From Sphingomonas sp. Leaf67 (lineage in GTDB: Bacteria > Pseudomonadota > Alphaproteobacteria > Sphingomonadales > Sphingomonadaceae), in NCBI RefSeq assembly GCF_001421965.1, contig NZ_LMLP01000001.1:372001-436000 (forward strand): DNA of 64,000 bases, written 5' to 3'. The notes beneath the pieces are model-generated. The model saw nothing but the letters and a program-made list of their open reading frames with translations, was not told where the DNA came from and made no database searches. Below are positions 42,540 to 51,050 of the stretch, in pieces (positions within the stretch are counted from its first letter, which is position 1; the number at the start of each line of letters is the position of its first letter). Both the position numbers and the translations under genes were made by a program.

Positions 42540-43238
42540 GTGGCCAAGCTGACCAAGAAGGCGAAGACCCTCGCCACCGCCGTCGACGCGCTGAAGCTGC
42601 ACGGCATCGATGAAGCGATCGCGCTGGCGAAGACCCATGCGACCGCCAAGTTCGACGAGACGATCGAAGTCGCGCTGAACCTCGGCGTCGATCCGCGTCA
42701 CGCCGACCAGATGGTCCGCGGCGTCGTGACCCTGCCCAAGGGCACCGGCAAGACCGTGCGCGTCGGCGTGTTCGCGCGCGGCGCGAAGGCGGACGAAGCC
42801 ACCGCGGCGGGTGCCGATGTCGTCGGTGCCGAAGACCTGATGGACGCCATCCAGGGCGGCAAGATCGATTTCGATCGCTGCATCGCGACCCCGGACATGA
42901 TGGGTCTGGTCGGTCGTCTCGGCAAGATCCTGGGTCCGAAGGGCCTGATGCCGAACCCGAAGCTCGGCACCGTCACCATGAACGTCGCGGCTGCGGTCGA
43001 AGCGGCCAAGGGCGGCCAGGTCGAATATCGCGTCGAAAAGGCCGGTATCATCCATTCGGGCATCGGCAAGGCGTCGTTCTCGGCGGCCGATCTGCGCGAA
43101 AACTTCGACGCACTGGTCGATGCGGTGGTCAAGGCCAAGCCGACGGGCGCCAAGGGCAAGTATGTCCGCAAGGTCGCGGTTTCGTCGTCGATGGGCCCGG
43201 GGATCAAGGTCGACACTACGGAAGTAGCCGGAGCGTAA
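42540..43238 (+). CDS. rplA: 50S ribosomal protein L1
   Basis: A 232-aa protein with the L1 signature: [59 protein letters not shown] and [18 protein letters not shown]. It forms the L1 stalk and regulates its own operon in many bacteria. The start is GTG. The stop TAA sits in the loop of a GNRA-capped hairpin. Confidence 0.98.
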   Translation: MAKLTKKAKTLATAVDALKLHGIDEAIALAKTHATAKFDETIEVALNLGVDPRHADQMVRGVVTLPKGTGKTVRVGVFARGAKADEATAAGADVVGAEDLMDAIQGGKIDFDRCIATPDMMGLVGRLGKILGPKGLMPNPKLGTVTMNVAAAVEAAKGGQVEYRVEKAGIIHSGIGKASFSAADLRENFDALVDAVVKAKPTGAKGKYVRKVAVSSSMGPGIKVDTTEVAGA

Positions 43239-43345
43239 GCTCCGGGCCGCACCGCTTTAGCGTGAGCTAAAACGGAGACGGCGACAGGCCGGCCGGCGGG
43301 GGCGCAAGCTCCCCGACCGACGACGCGGGATGTAGTCCCGCGTCG
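43228..43345 (+). ncRNA. Multi-hairpin RNA element overlapping the rplA stop
   Basis: Stems in order: CCGGAGC-GTAA-GCTCCGG (43228-43245, with the stop codon in the loop), TTTAGC-GTGA-GCTAAA (43256-43271) extended by CCG/CGG, a GGCCGGCGGGGGC-GCAA-GCTCCCCGACCG unit (43289-43319) and CGACGCGGGA/TCCCGCGTCG (43321-43345). The third unit matches the one after nusG. Several loops are GNRA. Function is unknown; a role in r-protein control or mRNA-end processing is possible. Confidence 0.5.
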
Positions 43346-43361
43346 GCTGACACATAGAATA

Positions 43362-43394
43362 GGGGTCGGAGGCTTTGCGCTTCCGGCCCTTTTT
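43362..43394 (+). terminator. Rho-independent terminator after rplA
   Basis: A stem of GGGGTCGGAGGC with GCTTCCGGCCC, followed by TTTTT (43390-43394), ends the rplK-rplA transcript. This supports an L11/L1 operon separate from rplJL, which are not in this window. Confidence 0.85.
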
Positions 43395-43428
43395 CTTGCG
43401 CGGCGTTTCTGTCGTGAGCACCCGACAC

Positions 43429-43465
43429 AATGGATCCCGGCCTTCGCCGGGATGACGGCGGGATT
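43429..43465. repeat. REP-type hairpin (CCGGCCTTCGCCGG)
   Basis: ATCCCGGCCTTCGCCGGGAT is a perfect palindromic hairpin followed by GACGGCGGG. The sequence type is repeated at 47860-47885 in this window and is common between genes of sphingomonads. No gene function. Confidence 0.65.
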
Positions 43466-43482
43466 GGGGATGGCGTTACCGC

Positions 43483-43977
43483 TCAGATATTCCCCTGCTC
43501 TTCCTCCGGCACGTCGTCGTCCGGGCCGTAATAGAGCTTCGCACATTCGGCGCGCAGGCAGCCGCCCTCGATGACGATATCGTCGCGGTAAGCGTCGCTG
43601 ATAAACGCCAGCGTATCGATGTGCCGGTCCTCGAAATACATGGCGTGCACATCGTCGCGACCGGCGCCGTAGACGACGCGGCCGACCTTCGACCAGATCG
43701 AGGCCATGGTGCACATGCCGCAGGGTTGCAGCGTCGAATAGAGCGTCGCGCCGCGCAGCTCCATGTTGCCCTCGCTTTCGCAGGCGCGGCGGATCGCCAT
43801 CATCTCGGCGTGGGCGGTGGCGTCGGGGAGTTCCTGCGTCTGGTTCGGCTGCGCCGACAACACGCGGCCGTCGCGAACGATGATCGAGCCGAGGGGGGAG
43901 CAGGACGGGTCGTCGCCCTTGGTCCGGGCGATGGCGATCGCCTCGCGCATCCAGTGTTCGTCTTGCGCGGTGAGCAT
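43483..43977 (-). CDS. Nucleoside/tRNA deaminase (CDA superfamily)
   Basis: A 164-aa zinc deaminase beginning MLTAQDEHWMREAIAIART. The catalytic set is visible: HAEMMAIRRA (His and Glu) and LQPCGMCTMASIWSKV (two Cys), with the N-terminal SPLGSIIVRDGRV. It resembles guanine or tRNA-adenosine-like deaminases but lacks clear substrate signatures; the C-terminus is acidic (DDDVPEEEQGNI). An AAGGAA site precedes ATG 43977; longer frames are spurious. Confidence 0.88.
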   Translation of the reverse strand: MLTAQDEHWMREAIAIARTKGDDPSCSPLGSIIVRDGRVLSAQPNQTQELPDATAHAEMMAIRRACESEGNMELRGATLYSTLQPCGMCTMASIWSKVGRVVYGAGRDDVHAMYFEDRHIDTLAFISDAYRDDIVIEGGCLRAECAKLYYGPDDDVPEEEQGNI

Positions 43978-44023
43978 CGGCAATTCCTTTCGCGCGGCCC
44001 AACGCATGGGCAAGCCGAAAGAA

Positions 44024-45010
44024 TCAGGTGGCGGCGGCGAGGATGTCGTCGCTGGACGCGGGATGGACGTGCAAGGTGGCGAGCAGCGCCAGCACGGCAT
44101 CCCACCAGCGCCAGAAGGCGGCCAGATCGGCGGCATCGCGGACATAGGGGGTGTGGCCAGGTATGAGGCTCGGCGAATGATAGGCGAAGTTGAGGACACG
44201 CACCCCCTCGCCCACCGCCACCCGGATCGCCTCCAGCGCGTCGGCCAGCGGCATGTCCTCGGGCGTCAGCGCGACGCGGTGGAGCAGGCCGAGCCGGGCG
44301 AGCAGACCCCGGCCGCGGGGAAACCGGCCTGCACTTTCGTACAGCCGCGCATCGCCGCGCCGCAGCCGCCCGGTGAAGACGGTCGTCAGCGGCAGTTCGA
44401 CGATGCGCTCGTCGGGGCCGGTGTGGAACGCATCGTTGCCGATGCCGCGATAGTCCGGCCCGCCCTGTGCCCGATAGTCATAGCGGGCGCGCATCGAGCT
44501 ATCGAGCGCATAGCCGCGCGCCGCCAGCAACCCCAGCGTCGCCGGCCCCAGGCCATAGCGCCCGGCCCGATAGACGATCGGGCGAGTCCCGAAACCCCTG
44601 GTCAGGGCGTCGGTCAGGCGGTCGAGCTTTGCGGCCTCCAGCGCGCGCGGGAGGTTGCCGGCAAAGCTGCTGTGCGCCGACAGGGTTTCGTCGAACGGCG
44701 GATTGACCCATGGGTGCAGCTGCGCACCGATCGTGGCGCGGCCATGCGCGACGACCGCGCGCAGCGCGTCGAGGGCGGCGGGATCGGTCGCGACCGGATA
44801 GTCGACCAGATAGCAGGTTTCGACGCGATGGTCGGCGAAACGGCGATGCGCGTCGGGCAGCGCGGCGACCGCGCCGACACCCCAGCCGTCGTGACGAAAC
44901 GGCGCGCGCCAGTCGAACTCTTCCTCGGTATCGACGAAGACGGTGAAGCGTGTGCCGAACCCTTCGCGCCAGACGACCGGTCGGCCATCGGCGGGCCGGA
45001 ACGGCTGCAT
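44024..45010 (-). CDS. Polysaccharide deacetylase-like (WalW-type) protein
   Basis: A 328-aa protein with a NodB-like fold: TVFVDTEEEFDW at about 23-34 holds the catalytic Asp region, HPWVNPPFDE supplies His, and the C-terminal NFAYHSPSLIPGHTPYV the last His motif. The family, called WalW in some sphingomonads, is linked to cell-surface polysaccharide processing. The frame overlaps the histidine kinase stop by one base. Deacetylase activity is inferred; the substrate is unknown. Confidence 0.87.
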   Translation of the reverse strand: MQPFRPADGRPVVWREGFGTRFTVFVDTEEEFDWRAPFRHDGWGVGAVAALPDAHRRFADHRVETCYLVDYPVATDPAALDALRAVVAHGRATIGAQLHPWVNPPFDETLSAHSSFAGNLPRALEAAKLDRLTDALTRGFGTRPIVYRAGRYGLGPATLGLLAARGYALDSSMRARYDYRAQGGPDYRGIGNDAFHTGPDERIVELPLTTVFTGRLRRGDARLYESAGRFPRGRGLLARLGLLHRVALTPEDMPLADALEAIRVAVGEGVRVLNFAYHSPSLIPGHTPYVRDAADLAAFWRWWDAVLALLATLHVHPASSDDILAAAT

Positions 45011-46689
45011 CAGCGACGCTGCGCCCGTTCGATCTCCACCGCATGGGCGGCCGGCAGGCGCAGGGTCAGCGTCGCGGAACCGAACGCCAGCGTCCCGTCG
45101 AGTTCGCGCGCAAGGTTGCGGGCGAGGCGCAGCGCGAAGCCGGTGCCGAGCAGCGACATATCCTCTTCGCCGTCATCGACGTCGAACACGCTGTTGCCGG
45201 GCCATGCGTCGAGCGCCTGCGGCCGGTCGAGCACGATCGAGACATAGCCATCGCCTTCGAGACCGACCCGGACATGGATCGATTCGTCCCGCCCGCCCGC
45301 CGAGACGAGGGTCGCGAGCAGCCGGGCGAGAAGCCGTTCGACGGCGCGGCGATCCCCGGCGACGGCGATGTCGGTCGGATCGACCTCCAGCAGCGTGCCG
45401 CGCAATTCGCACAGCGACACGAGATCGGCGGCGATCACGTCGAACAACGGCCCGAGCGCGACGCGATCGTCGCGCAGGTCGAGCGCGTCGCCGTCGATCC
45501 GCGCGGCAAGATCGAGATCGTCGATCACCGCGACCAGATCACGCGAATGGTTGAGGATCGCACCGGCACGGTCGCGATAGACGGGCAGCACCGGCCCCAG
45601 CAATTCCTGCTGGATCATTTCGGCAAAGCCCGCGATCGCGCCCGCCGGGGTGCGCAGTTCGTGGACGAGCTGGCGCAGCTGGGCGATGCCGGCATCGCGG
45701 TTGAGATACGGTTCGGCGCGTTCGCCGTGATAGGGCCGCCGCGCGGTCCCGCGATAGCCGATGAACCGGCCGGTGGCATGGTCGAACGCGGGCACGCCCG
45801 ACACGAACCATTCGCCGGTCGCATCGCTGTCGCCGCCGATGGTCAGACGGGCATCGCGGAACGGCGCGCGCTTGCGCAGCGCGCCGGCGGCGATCGCATC
45901 GAACCGGGCATGGCCGGGCGTCGCGCAGAAATCCAGCGACATGCCGATCAGCGGCGCACGGCTGACCCCGTCGACCCAACGGATCTGACCAGCGGCGTCG
46001 GCTTCGAAGCGGAAGCTGTCCTGCGGCGCGATTTGCGGCGGGGGCGGCGGCGCGCCGTCATGGATGCGTTCGAACGCCTCGATCCGCGCCATGACGTCGG
46101 CGATGCGGAACGGACCGGCGGGATCGGGCTCGGTCGCGGGATCGAGGAACAGCGGTTCCGGATCGATCGCCGGCGCAGTCACCGGAACGGCAGCGAGCGG
46201 CGGGACGACGGCGAGAACCGGCGCGGCGACCGGCTGCGGCGCGATCGGTTCGACCGGGCGTTCGTCGGACAGCACCAGATCGACCGATCCGAAGCTGTCG
46301 AGTGCGCGATGGACGGCGGGGTCGATGTCGCGGCGGTTGCGCACCACGCCGCGCGCCGGTGGCGACAGGCGGGGCAACAGCGCCTGCCACTGATCGACCG
46401 ACAGGGTAGCGCCGCGCAGTACCGGCAAGGCCGCTTCGATCACATCGGTCGCCAGCAATCCGACCAGTTCGACCGGCGGACGGGCATATTCGAGGTCGCG
46501 GGCACTGGCCACGCGAACCGTTCGCGGGACATGGTCGCGCAGATCATGGAGCAAGGCGATGGCGCGGGGGTCGGCGGACACCCGTCCCCGGCCGATCAGG
46601 TCGACCAGTTGCCGCCACACCGACGCGCGCGCGCCCTCGCCCGACAAATCGGCAGCGAGAACCGTTTCGAGAGTGTCGTCGAAGTGCAC
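45010..46689 (-). CDS. Sensor histidine kinase with PAS domain (soluble)
   Basis: A 559-aa kinase without clear transmembrane segments. After an unusual N-terminal region and a Pro/Ala-rich linker (about 150-200), a PAS-like domain (RWVDGVSRAPLIG to FIGYRGTARR) is followed by HisKA with phospho-acceptor His in QLVHELRTPAGAI and a HATPase_c with reduced N/G boxes (DGEEDMSLLGTGFALRLAR). The G1 box is weak, so ATP binding should be tested by alignment. No response regulator gene is adjacent. Confidence 0.84.
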   Translation of the reverse strand: MHFDDTLETVLAADLSGEGARASVWRQLVDLIGRGRVSADPRAIALLHDLRDHVPRTVRVASARDLEYARPPVELVGLLATDVIEAALPVLRGATLSVDQWQALLPRLSPPARGVVRNRRDIDPAVHRALDSFGSVDLVLSDERPVEPIAPQPVAAPVLAVVPPLAAVPVTAPAIDPEPLFLDPATEPDPAGPFRIADVMARIEAFERIHDGAPPPPPQIAPQDSFRFEADAAGQIRWVDGVSRAPLIGMSLDFCATPGHARFDAIAAGALRKRAPFRDARLTIGGDSDATGEWFVSGVPAFDHATGRFIGYRGTARRPYHGERAEPYLNRDAGIAQLRQLVHELRTPAGAIAGFAEMIQQELLGPVLPVYRDRAGAILNHSRDLVAVIDDLDLAARIDGDALDLRDDRVALGPLFDVIAADLVSLCELRGTLLEVDPTDIAVAGDRRAVERLLARLLATLVSAGGRDESIHVRVGLEGDGYVSIVLDRPQALDAWPGNSVFDVDDGEEDMSLLGTGFALRLARNLARELDGTLAFGSATLTLRLPAAHAVEIERAQRR

Positions 46690-46867
46690 CAGCCACCCAT
46701 GAAAGCGCCACGCGAAGCCGCCGCGCTAAGGAACCCTTAACGAGGAGAAGCGCATTCCGGAACCGCTCAATTTCGGTACGTCGCAATGTGGGACAATTAC
46801 GCTTCCGCGCAATTTTGTGATGCTGTAGGTTGCGCTTTCATTCGAACAAACCCACGGACCGCACTAT

Positions 46868-47335
46868 ATGGCTTTCGATCGTATCGACCGGCAGATCCTG
46901 TCGCTGTTGCAGGAGGACGGGCGAATGACGAACGTCGAACTGGCCGAGCGCGTCGGGCTGACCGCCCCCCCCTGTCTGCGCCGCGTGCGGGCGCTGGAGG
47001 AGGCCGGCGCGATCAAGGGGTATCACGCCGCACTCGACCCGCGACTGCTGGGTTTCACGATCACCGTGTTCGCGCTGGTCAGCCTGAAAAGCCAGGCGGG
47101 TAGCGATCTGGCGGCGTTCGAGGCGCATATCGCGACGATTCCCGAAGTCCGGGAATGCCATATGCTGAACGGCGAGATCGATTTCATCCTGAAGATCGTC
47201 GCCGCCGATCTGGAAAATTTTCAGTCGATGCTGACGACGCAGTTGATTACCGCGCCGAACGTCGCGAGCGTGAAGACGTCGCCGACCGTCCGGACGTCGA
47301 AGGCGTTGCCGGGGATACCGGTGGTTACTGAGTAG
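46868..47335 (+). CDS. Lrp/AsnC-family transcriptional regulator
   Basis: A 155-aa protein: AsnC-type HTH (DRIDRQILSLLQEDGRMTNV, then VELAERVGLTAPPCLRRV) and a RAM ligand-binding domain (VFALVSLKSQ, FEAHIATIPEVRECHML, GEIDFILKIVAADLENFQSM). It is likely an amino-acid-responsive regulator. It is divergent from the kinase gene, with a 178-bp gap containing the promoter. Confidence 0.93.
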   Translation: MAFDRIDRQILSLLQEDGRMTNVELAERVGLTAPPCLRRVRALEEAGAIKGYHAALDPRLLGFTITVFALVSLKSQAGSDLAAFEAHIATIPEVRECHMLNGEIDFILKIVAADLENFQSMLTTQLITAPNVASVKTSPTVRTSKALPGIPVVTE

Positions 47336-47983
47336 GTTCGTTTGGTGGTCGGCGGTCCGGAACCGTACCGGCGCTGGGCTTCTGTGAATGTGGGACTGCT
47401 GACGGGCGCACTTCTACCTGCTTCTGCAGGGAAGGTCCGGTGCGCGGGCCGCGCCCTTCGATCTAAACACGGCATCTAGCCGCATATCCGCGGAACCCTC
47501 TGCGCAGGCGGGCGTCCGACGCCAAGCAAACAACCGCCCTTGCTCAGGGCTCTGGACCCCCGCCTGCGCGAGGGTACGTCAGCGGGTCGGTGATCGGCGC
47601 TTTCGCTGAGCGGGATCGACAGTCAGTTCGCTGGACGAAGGAATAGTGTTCCATCCCCTCTCATCACTCCCGCGCAGGCGGGAGCCCCTATACGCCAACG
47701 TCGCGGATCGAGCCAAACCGTCGGCGTTTATGGATTCCCGCCTGCGCGGGAATGACGAAATTCCGTGATTATCGCTGAATGTCGATCGGTCCCAAGGTTT
47801 CGCCGGAGCCGGAGGCCAGTTGGGAAGGCTTTCCCACAGATCACCGACGTTCCCCAACTGGACCCCGGCCTTCGCCGGGGTACGGAAGAAGGAAGCCGCG
47901 CGCGAGACGTTCGCAGCGACCTCGCAGACCGGACAGGATCGGGAGCGCTCGACAATCCCCGCCACGCCCGGCATAGCCCGGCC
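47336..47983. other. 648-bp intergenic region filled with REP-type palindromes
   Basis: No gene. Palindromic GC-rich hairpins of the CCCGCCTGCGCGGG / CCGGCCTTCGCCGG types occur around 47498-47575, 47667-47758 and 47860-47885. A 92-bp composite unit (47667-47758) matches one at 53496-53588. The gap holds the cvpA promoter near its right end. Minus-strand frames here encode only low-complexity Arg/Pro sequence. Confidence 0.7.
47667..47758. repeat. Composite REP pair, copy A
   Basis: CTCCCGC-GCAG-GCGGGAG (47667-47684) and ATTCCCGC-CTGC-GCGGGAAT (47734-47753) flank a spacer with an inner inverted pair (CGCCAACG and CGTCGGCG) and a shared CCTATA. The same architecture and length occur in copy B at 53496-53588. 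Confidence 0.65.
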
Positions 47984-48505
47984 ATGGGTCTGACCTCGCT
48001 CGATATCGCCGTTCTGCTCACCGTTGGCGGTGCGGCGGTGCTCGGCTTCCTGCGCGGGTTCGTGACGGAGATCCTGTCGCTCGGCGCATGGGTGCTGGTC
48101 GTGCTGGCGCTCAAGCTGTTCCATACGCCGGTCGCCGCCGCACTGGTCGGGCCGACCGGCACCGCCGGGGGGGCAGCGACGCTCGCCTTCGCGCTGATCG
48201 CGGGGGTCGGCTATTTTGCCGGGCGGCTGGTCGCCAATGCGATCGGTGCGCGGACGCGGGCGTCGGTGCTGGGGCCGGTCGATCGGGCATTGGGGTTCGG
48301 TTTCGGTGCGCTCAAGGGTTTGATCCTGACCAGTCTCGCCTTTCTGCTGCTGTTGCTGGCGGCCGACTTCATCGGCGGCGGACCGACGCGGCGGCCGGTG
48401 TGGATCAAGGACGCGCGGACCTATCCGCTGCTCAACGCCACCAGCACCAGCGTGGTCGATTTCATCGATCGCCGCCGCCGGGGCGAGCCGGTGTTCGGCG
48501 AATAA
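47984..48505 (+). CDS. cvpA: CvpA-family membrane protein
   Basis: A 173-aa inner-membrane protein with four transmembrane helices. CvpA features: LDIAVLLTVGGAAVLGFLRG, GFVTEILSLGAWVLVVLALK, FALIAGVGYFAGRLVANAIG and LGPVDRALGFGFGALKGLIL. E. coli CvpA is needed for colicin V export and envelope integrity. It precedes an IscU-like and a KefB-like gene. Confidence 0.92.
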   Translation: MGLTSLDIAVLLTVGGAAVLGFLRGFVTEILSLGAWVLVVLALKLFHTPVAAALVGPTGTAGGAATLAFALIAGVGYFAGRLVANAIGARTRASVLGPVDRALGFGFGALKGLILTSLAFLLLLLAADFIGGGPTRRPVWIKDARTYPLLNATSTSVVDFIDRRRRGEPVFGE

Positions 48506-48554
48506 TCGTGCGACCGACTCGCCAGCGTCACGATCGCGCCCTACATTCGGTCGC

Positions 48555-48989
48555 GTGACCGCCAATCTGTACAATACCGAAATCCTCCGCCTTGCCGCCG
48601 AGACCGCGCAGGCCGTCCGCCTGCCCGACCCCCATGCCAGCGTCGAGAAACGATCGCCGATCTGCGGCAGCCGGGTGACGGTCGATGTCGCGCTGGACGA
48701 AGACGGTCGCGTCGCGGCGGTGGGCATGCTGGTGCGTGCGTGTGCGCTGGGGCAGGCGTCTTCGGCATTGCTGGCGCGCGGGATCGTCGGGCGGAATGCG
48801 GCGGAACTGGCCGCCGCTCGCGATGCGCTGGCCACCTGGCTGGCGGGGGAAGGCGTCGCGCCCGAGTGGCCGGGGTTGACGCTGTTCGAACCGGCGCGGC
48901 CGCACAGCGCGCGCCATGCCTCGATCCGGCTCGCGTTCGAGGCGGCGGCGGAAGCGGCGGCGATCGCCGGCCGGCGGGCGGCGGCCTGA
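48555..48989 (+). CDS. NifU/IscU-like iron-sulphur scaffold protein
   Basis: A 144-aa protein of the IscU/NifU_N superfamily, with three conserved Cys positions around SPICGSRV (residue 37), VRACALGQASSALL (63) and the expected third position replaced by Glu/Pro-rich sequence. It is therefore a divergent scaffold; a third ligand is not obvious. The start is GTG. Its stop overlaps the KefB-type gene ATG (TGATG). Cluster assembly is an inference. Confidence 0.78.
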   Translation: MTANLYNTEILRLAAETAQAVRLPDPHASVEKRSPICGSRVTVDVALDEDGRVAAVGMLVRACALGQASSALLARGIVGRNAAELAAARDALATWLAGEGVAPEWPGLTLFEPARPHSARHASIRLAFEAAAEAAAIAGRRAAA

Positions 48990-50773
48990 TGGAGCACGGC
49001 ACCGCGTCGCTGTTACGGGATTTCGCGCCGCTGCTGGGCGCGGCGCTGATCTTCGTCCTGATCTTCCGTAAACTGGGACTGGGTGCGACGCTCGGCTATC
49101 TGGTCGCCGGGTCGGTGGTCGGGCCGGAAGTGCTGGGGCTGGTCGGCAACGCCGAATCCAAGCTGGCCATCGCCGAACTCGGCATCACCCTGCTGCTGTT
49201 CCTCGTCGGGCTGGAACTCAGCCCGTCGCGGCTGTGGCAGATGAAGCGCGATATCTTCGGGCTGGGGCTGATGCAGGTCGTGCTGTGCGGCGTTGCGATC
49301 ACCGGCGTCGTGTGGCTGGCGACGCATTTCAGCTGGGCGGCGGCGCTGGCGCTCGGCCTGCCGCTGGCGCTGTCGTCGACGGCACAGGTGCTGCCGATGC
49401 TGCAATCGGCGGGGCGGATGAAGACGCCGTTCGGCGAGCGGGCGTTCGCGATCCTGTTGTTCCAGGACCTGTCGATCGTGCCGCTGATCACCATCGTCGC
49501 CGCGCTGTCGCGTAACCCGGCCGATGCCGCCGGGCCGCCGGGGTGGCAATTGGGGCTGTGGACGATCGGCGCGGTCGCGGGGCTGATCCTTGCCGGGCGG
49601 TTCCTGCTCAGGCCGATGTTCCGGCTGATCGGCAATATGGGCGAGCGTGAGATGTTCGTGTTCGCCGGACTGTTCACCGTCATCGCCAGCGCGGCGGTGA
49701 TGCAGGCGCTGGGGCTGTCGACCGCGCTCGGTGCGTTCATCGCCGGCGTGATGCTGGCCGACAGCCCGTATCGCCACGAGCTGGAGGCCGATGTCGAGCC
49801 GTTCCGCTCGATCCTGCTCGGGCTGTTCTTCCTCGCGGTCGGCATGATGCTCGATCTTGGCGCGATCGTCGAGCGGCCGGTATTCGTGGTCGGCATGGCG
49901 ATCGCGCTGATCGCAACCAAAGGGTTGGTAATTTTCGGCATCGGGCGGTTGTTCGGAATGCCGTGGCGCGGGGCGCTGGCGCTCGGCCTGTTGTTGAGCC
50001 AGGGCGGCGAATTCGGTTTCGTGCTGTTCGCGCAAGCGCAGAACGCGCTGCTGATCGCGCCCGAAGCGGCCAGCGTCTTCGGCGCGATCGTCACCCTGTC
50101 GATGGCGACCACCCCGTTCCTGATGATGGCGACGCGCCGCTTCCGCGCCGACCCCGACAAGAAGCGCGGCGACACCCCCGAAGGCCCGCGCCATGACGGG
50201 GCGAGCGCGGTCGTGGTCGGCTATGGCCGGTTCGGGCAGACCGTCGCGCAGATGCTGCTGGCGCAGGGGATCAGCGTCACCGTGATCGACCGCGACGTCG
50301 AGATGATCGAGATTGCCGGCAGTTTCGGCATGAAGGTCTATTATGGCGACGGCACCCGCATCGACCTGTTGCGGCTGGCCGGGGCGCAGGATGCGGCATT
50401 GCTGCTGTTCTGCGTCGATGGCGATCCGCTGGACGGTGATTCGGTCGCGGCGATCCATCAGGCGTTTCCGACGCCGGGCATCTTCGTGCGCGCGTTCGAC
50501 CGGCGCGCGGTCATGAAGCTGGCCGGTGCGCCGATCGAGGGCGTGTTCCGCGAAGTGCTCGATTCGGCGGTGACGATGGCGCGTGCGGCAATGGTCTCGG
50601 TCGGCGTCGACGATGGCGAGATCGACCGGACCGAGGATCTGTACCGCAAGACCGATGCCAAACGGTTGCTGCAGCAGTCCGAAACCGGCGACATCCGCCA
50701 GGGCCGCGAGATGATCTTCACCCATGCGCGGGTCAGCGCCGCGACGGGGACGGTCCCCGACGACGCCGGATGA
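48989..50773 (+). CDS. KefB/RosB-type cation:proton antiporter (CPA2) with TrkA-N domain
   Basis: A 594-aa protein with about 12 transmembrane helices: LGATLGYLVAGSVVGPEVLG, LAIAELGITLLLFLVGLELS, FQDLSIVPLITIVAAL and QGGEFGFVLFAQAQ are typical of CPA2 antiporters. A C-terminal NAD-binding RCK/TrkA-N domain begins at about 405 (AVVVGYGRFGQTVAQML). It probably exchanges K+ for H+ for pH or electrophile protection. It overlaps the upstream IscU-like gene. Confidence 0.93.
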   Translation: MEHGTASLLRDFAPLLGAALIFVLIFRKLGLGATLGYLVAGSVVGPEVLGLVGNAESKLAIAELGITLLLFLVGLELSPSRLWQMKRDIFGLGLMQVVLCGVAITGVVWLATHFSWAAALALGLPLALSSTAQVLPMLQSAGRMKTPFGERAFAILLFQDLSIVPLITIVAALSRNPADAAGPPGWQLGLWTIGAVAGLILAGRFLLRPMFRLIGNMGEREMFVFAGLFTVIASAAVMQALGLSTALGAFIAGVMLADSPYRHELEADVEPFRSILLGLFFLAVGMMLDLGAIVERPVFVVGMAIALIATKGLVIFGIGRLFGMPWRGALALGLLLSQGGEFGFVLFAQAQNALLIAPEAASVFGAIVTLSMATTPFLMMATRRFRADPDKKRGDTPEGPRHDGASAVVVGYGRFGQTVAQMLLAQGISVTVIDRDVEMIEIAGSFGMKVYYGDGTRIDLLRLAGAQDAALLLFCVDGDPLDGDSVAAIHQAFPTPGIFVRAFDRRAVMKLAGAPIEGVFREVLDSAVTMARAAMVSVGVDDGEIDRTEDLYRKTDAKRLLQQSETGDIRQGREMIFTHARVSAATGTVPDDAG

Positions 50774-50909
50774 AGGGTGCGTTCGTGCCGGGGGATACGC
50801 CCTTTGGCACCGACGCTTTCCAGTCCGGCTGGCCCCCGCTCCCTATCGCGCTTAACGTCGCGTCAACCCGCCCGTGCGATACCGGCGGGCAACGCGAAGG
50901 GGCCGGCTG

Positions 50910-51050
50910 ATGATCGACAATTTCTCGCTGGGCCTTACCCATTTCCTGATGCTGCTGGCGGTGTGGCACCTGTTGCGGCGCGATGATCTGGATCGCGAGG
51001 GCGAGCCGGTCAGGGTGGGCGTGAAGCGGGGCAAACGCCCGGGTGCGTGA
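50910..51050 (+). CDS. 46-aa small protein preceding the O-glycosylation ligase
   Basis: ATG at 50910 with a GAAGGGG ribosome site nine bases upstream opens a 46-aa frame: one hydrophobic helix (LGLTHFLMLLAVWHLLRRDD) and a basic tail (VKRGKRPGA). Its stop overlaps the start of the ligase gene by 8 bp, suggesting coupling. A similar short gene precedes this ligase in some related genomes (from memory). Confidence 0.6.
   Translation: MIDNFSLGLTHFLMLLAVWHLLRRDDLDREGEPVRVGVKRGKRPGA

Noticed and set aside
44950..46740. 596-codon plus-strand frame opposite the histidine kinase
   Set aside because: Shadow frame of the kinase; rich in Arg/Gln/Gly, with no ribosome site or domain.
49013..50725. 570-codon minus-strand frame opposite the KefB-type antiporter
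   Set aside because: Opposite-strand artefact of a membrane protein gene; full of Arg/Gln/Asp repeats.
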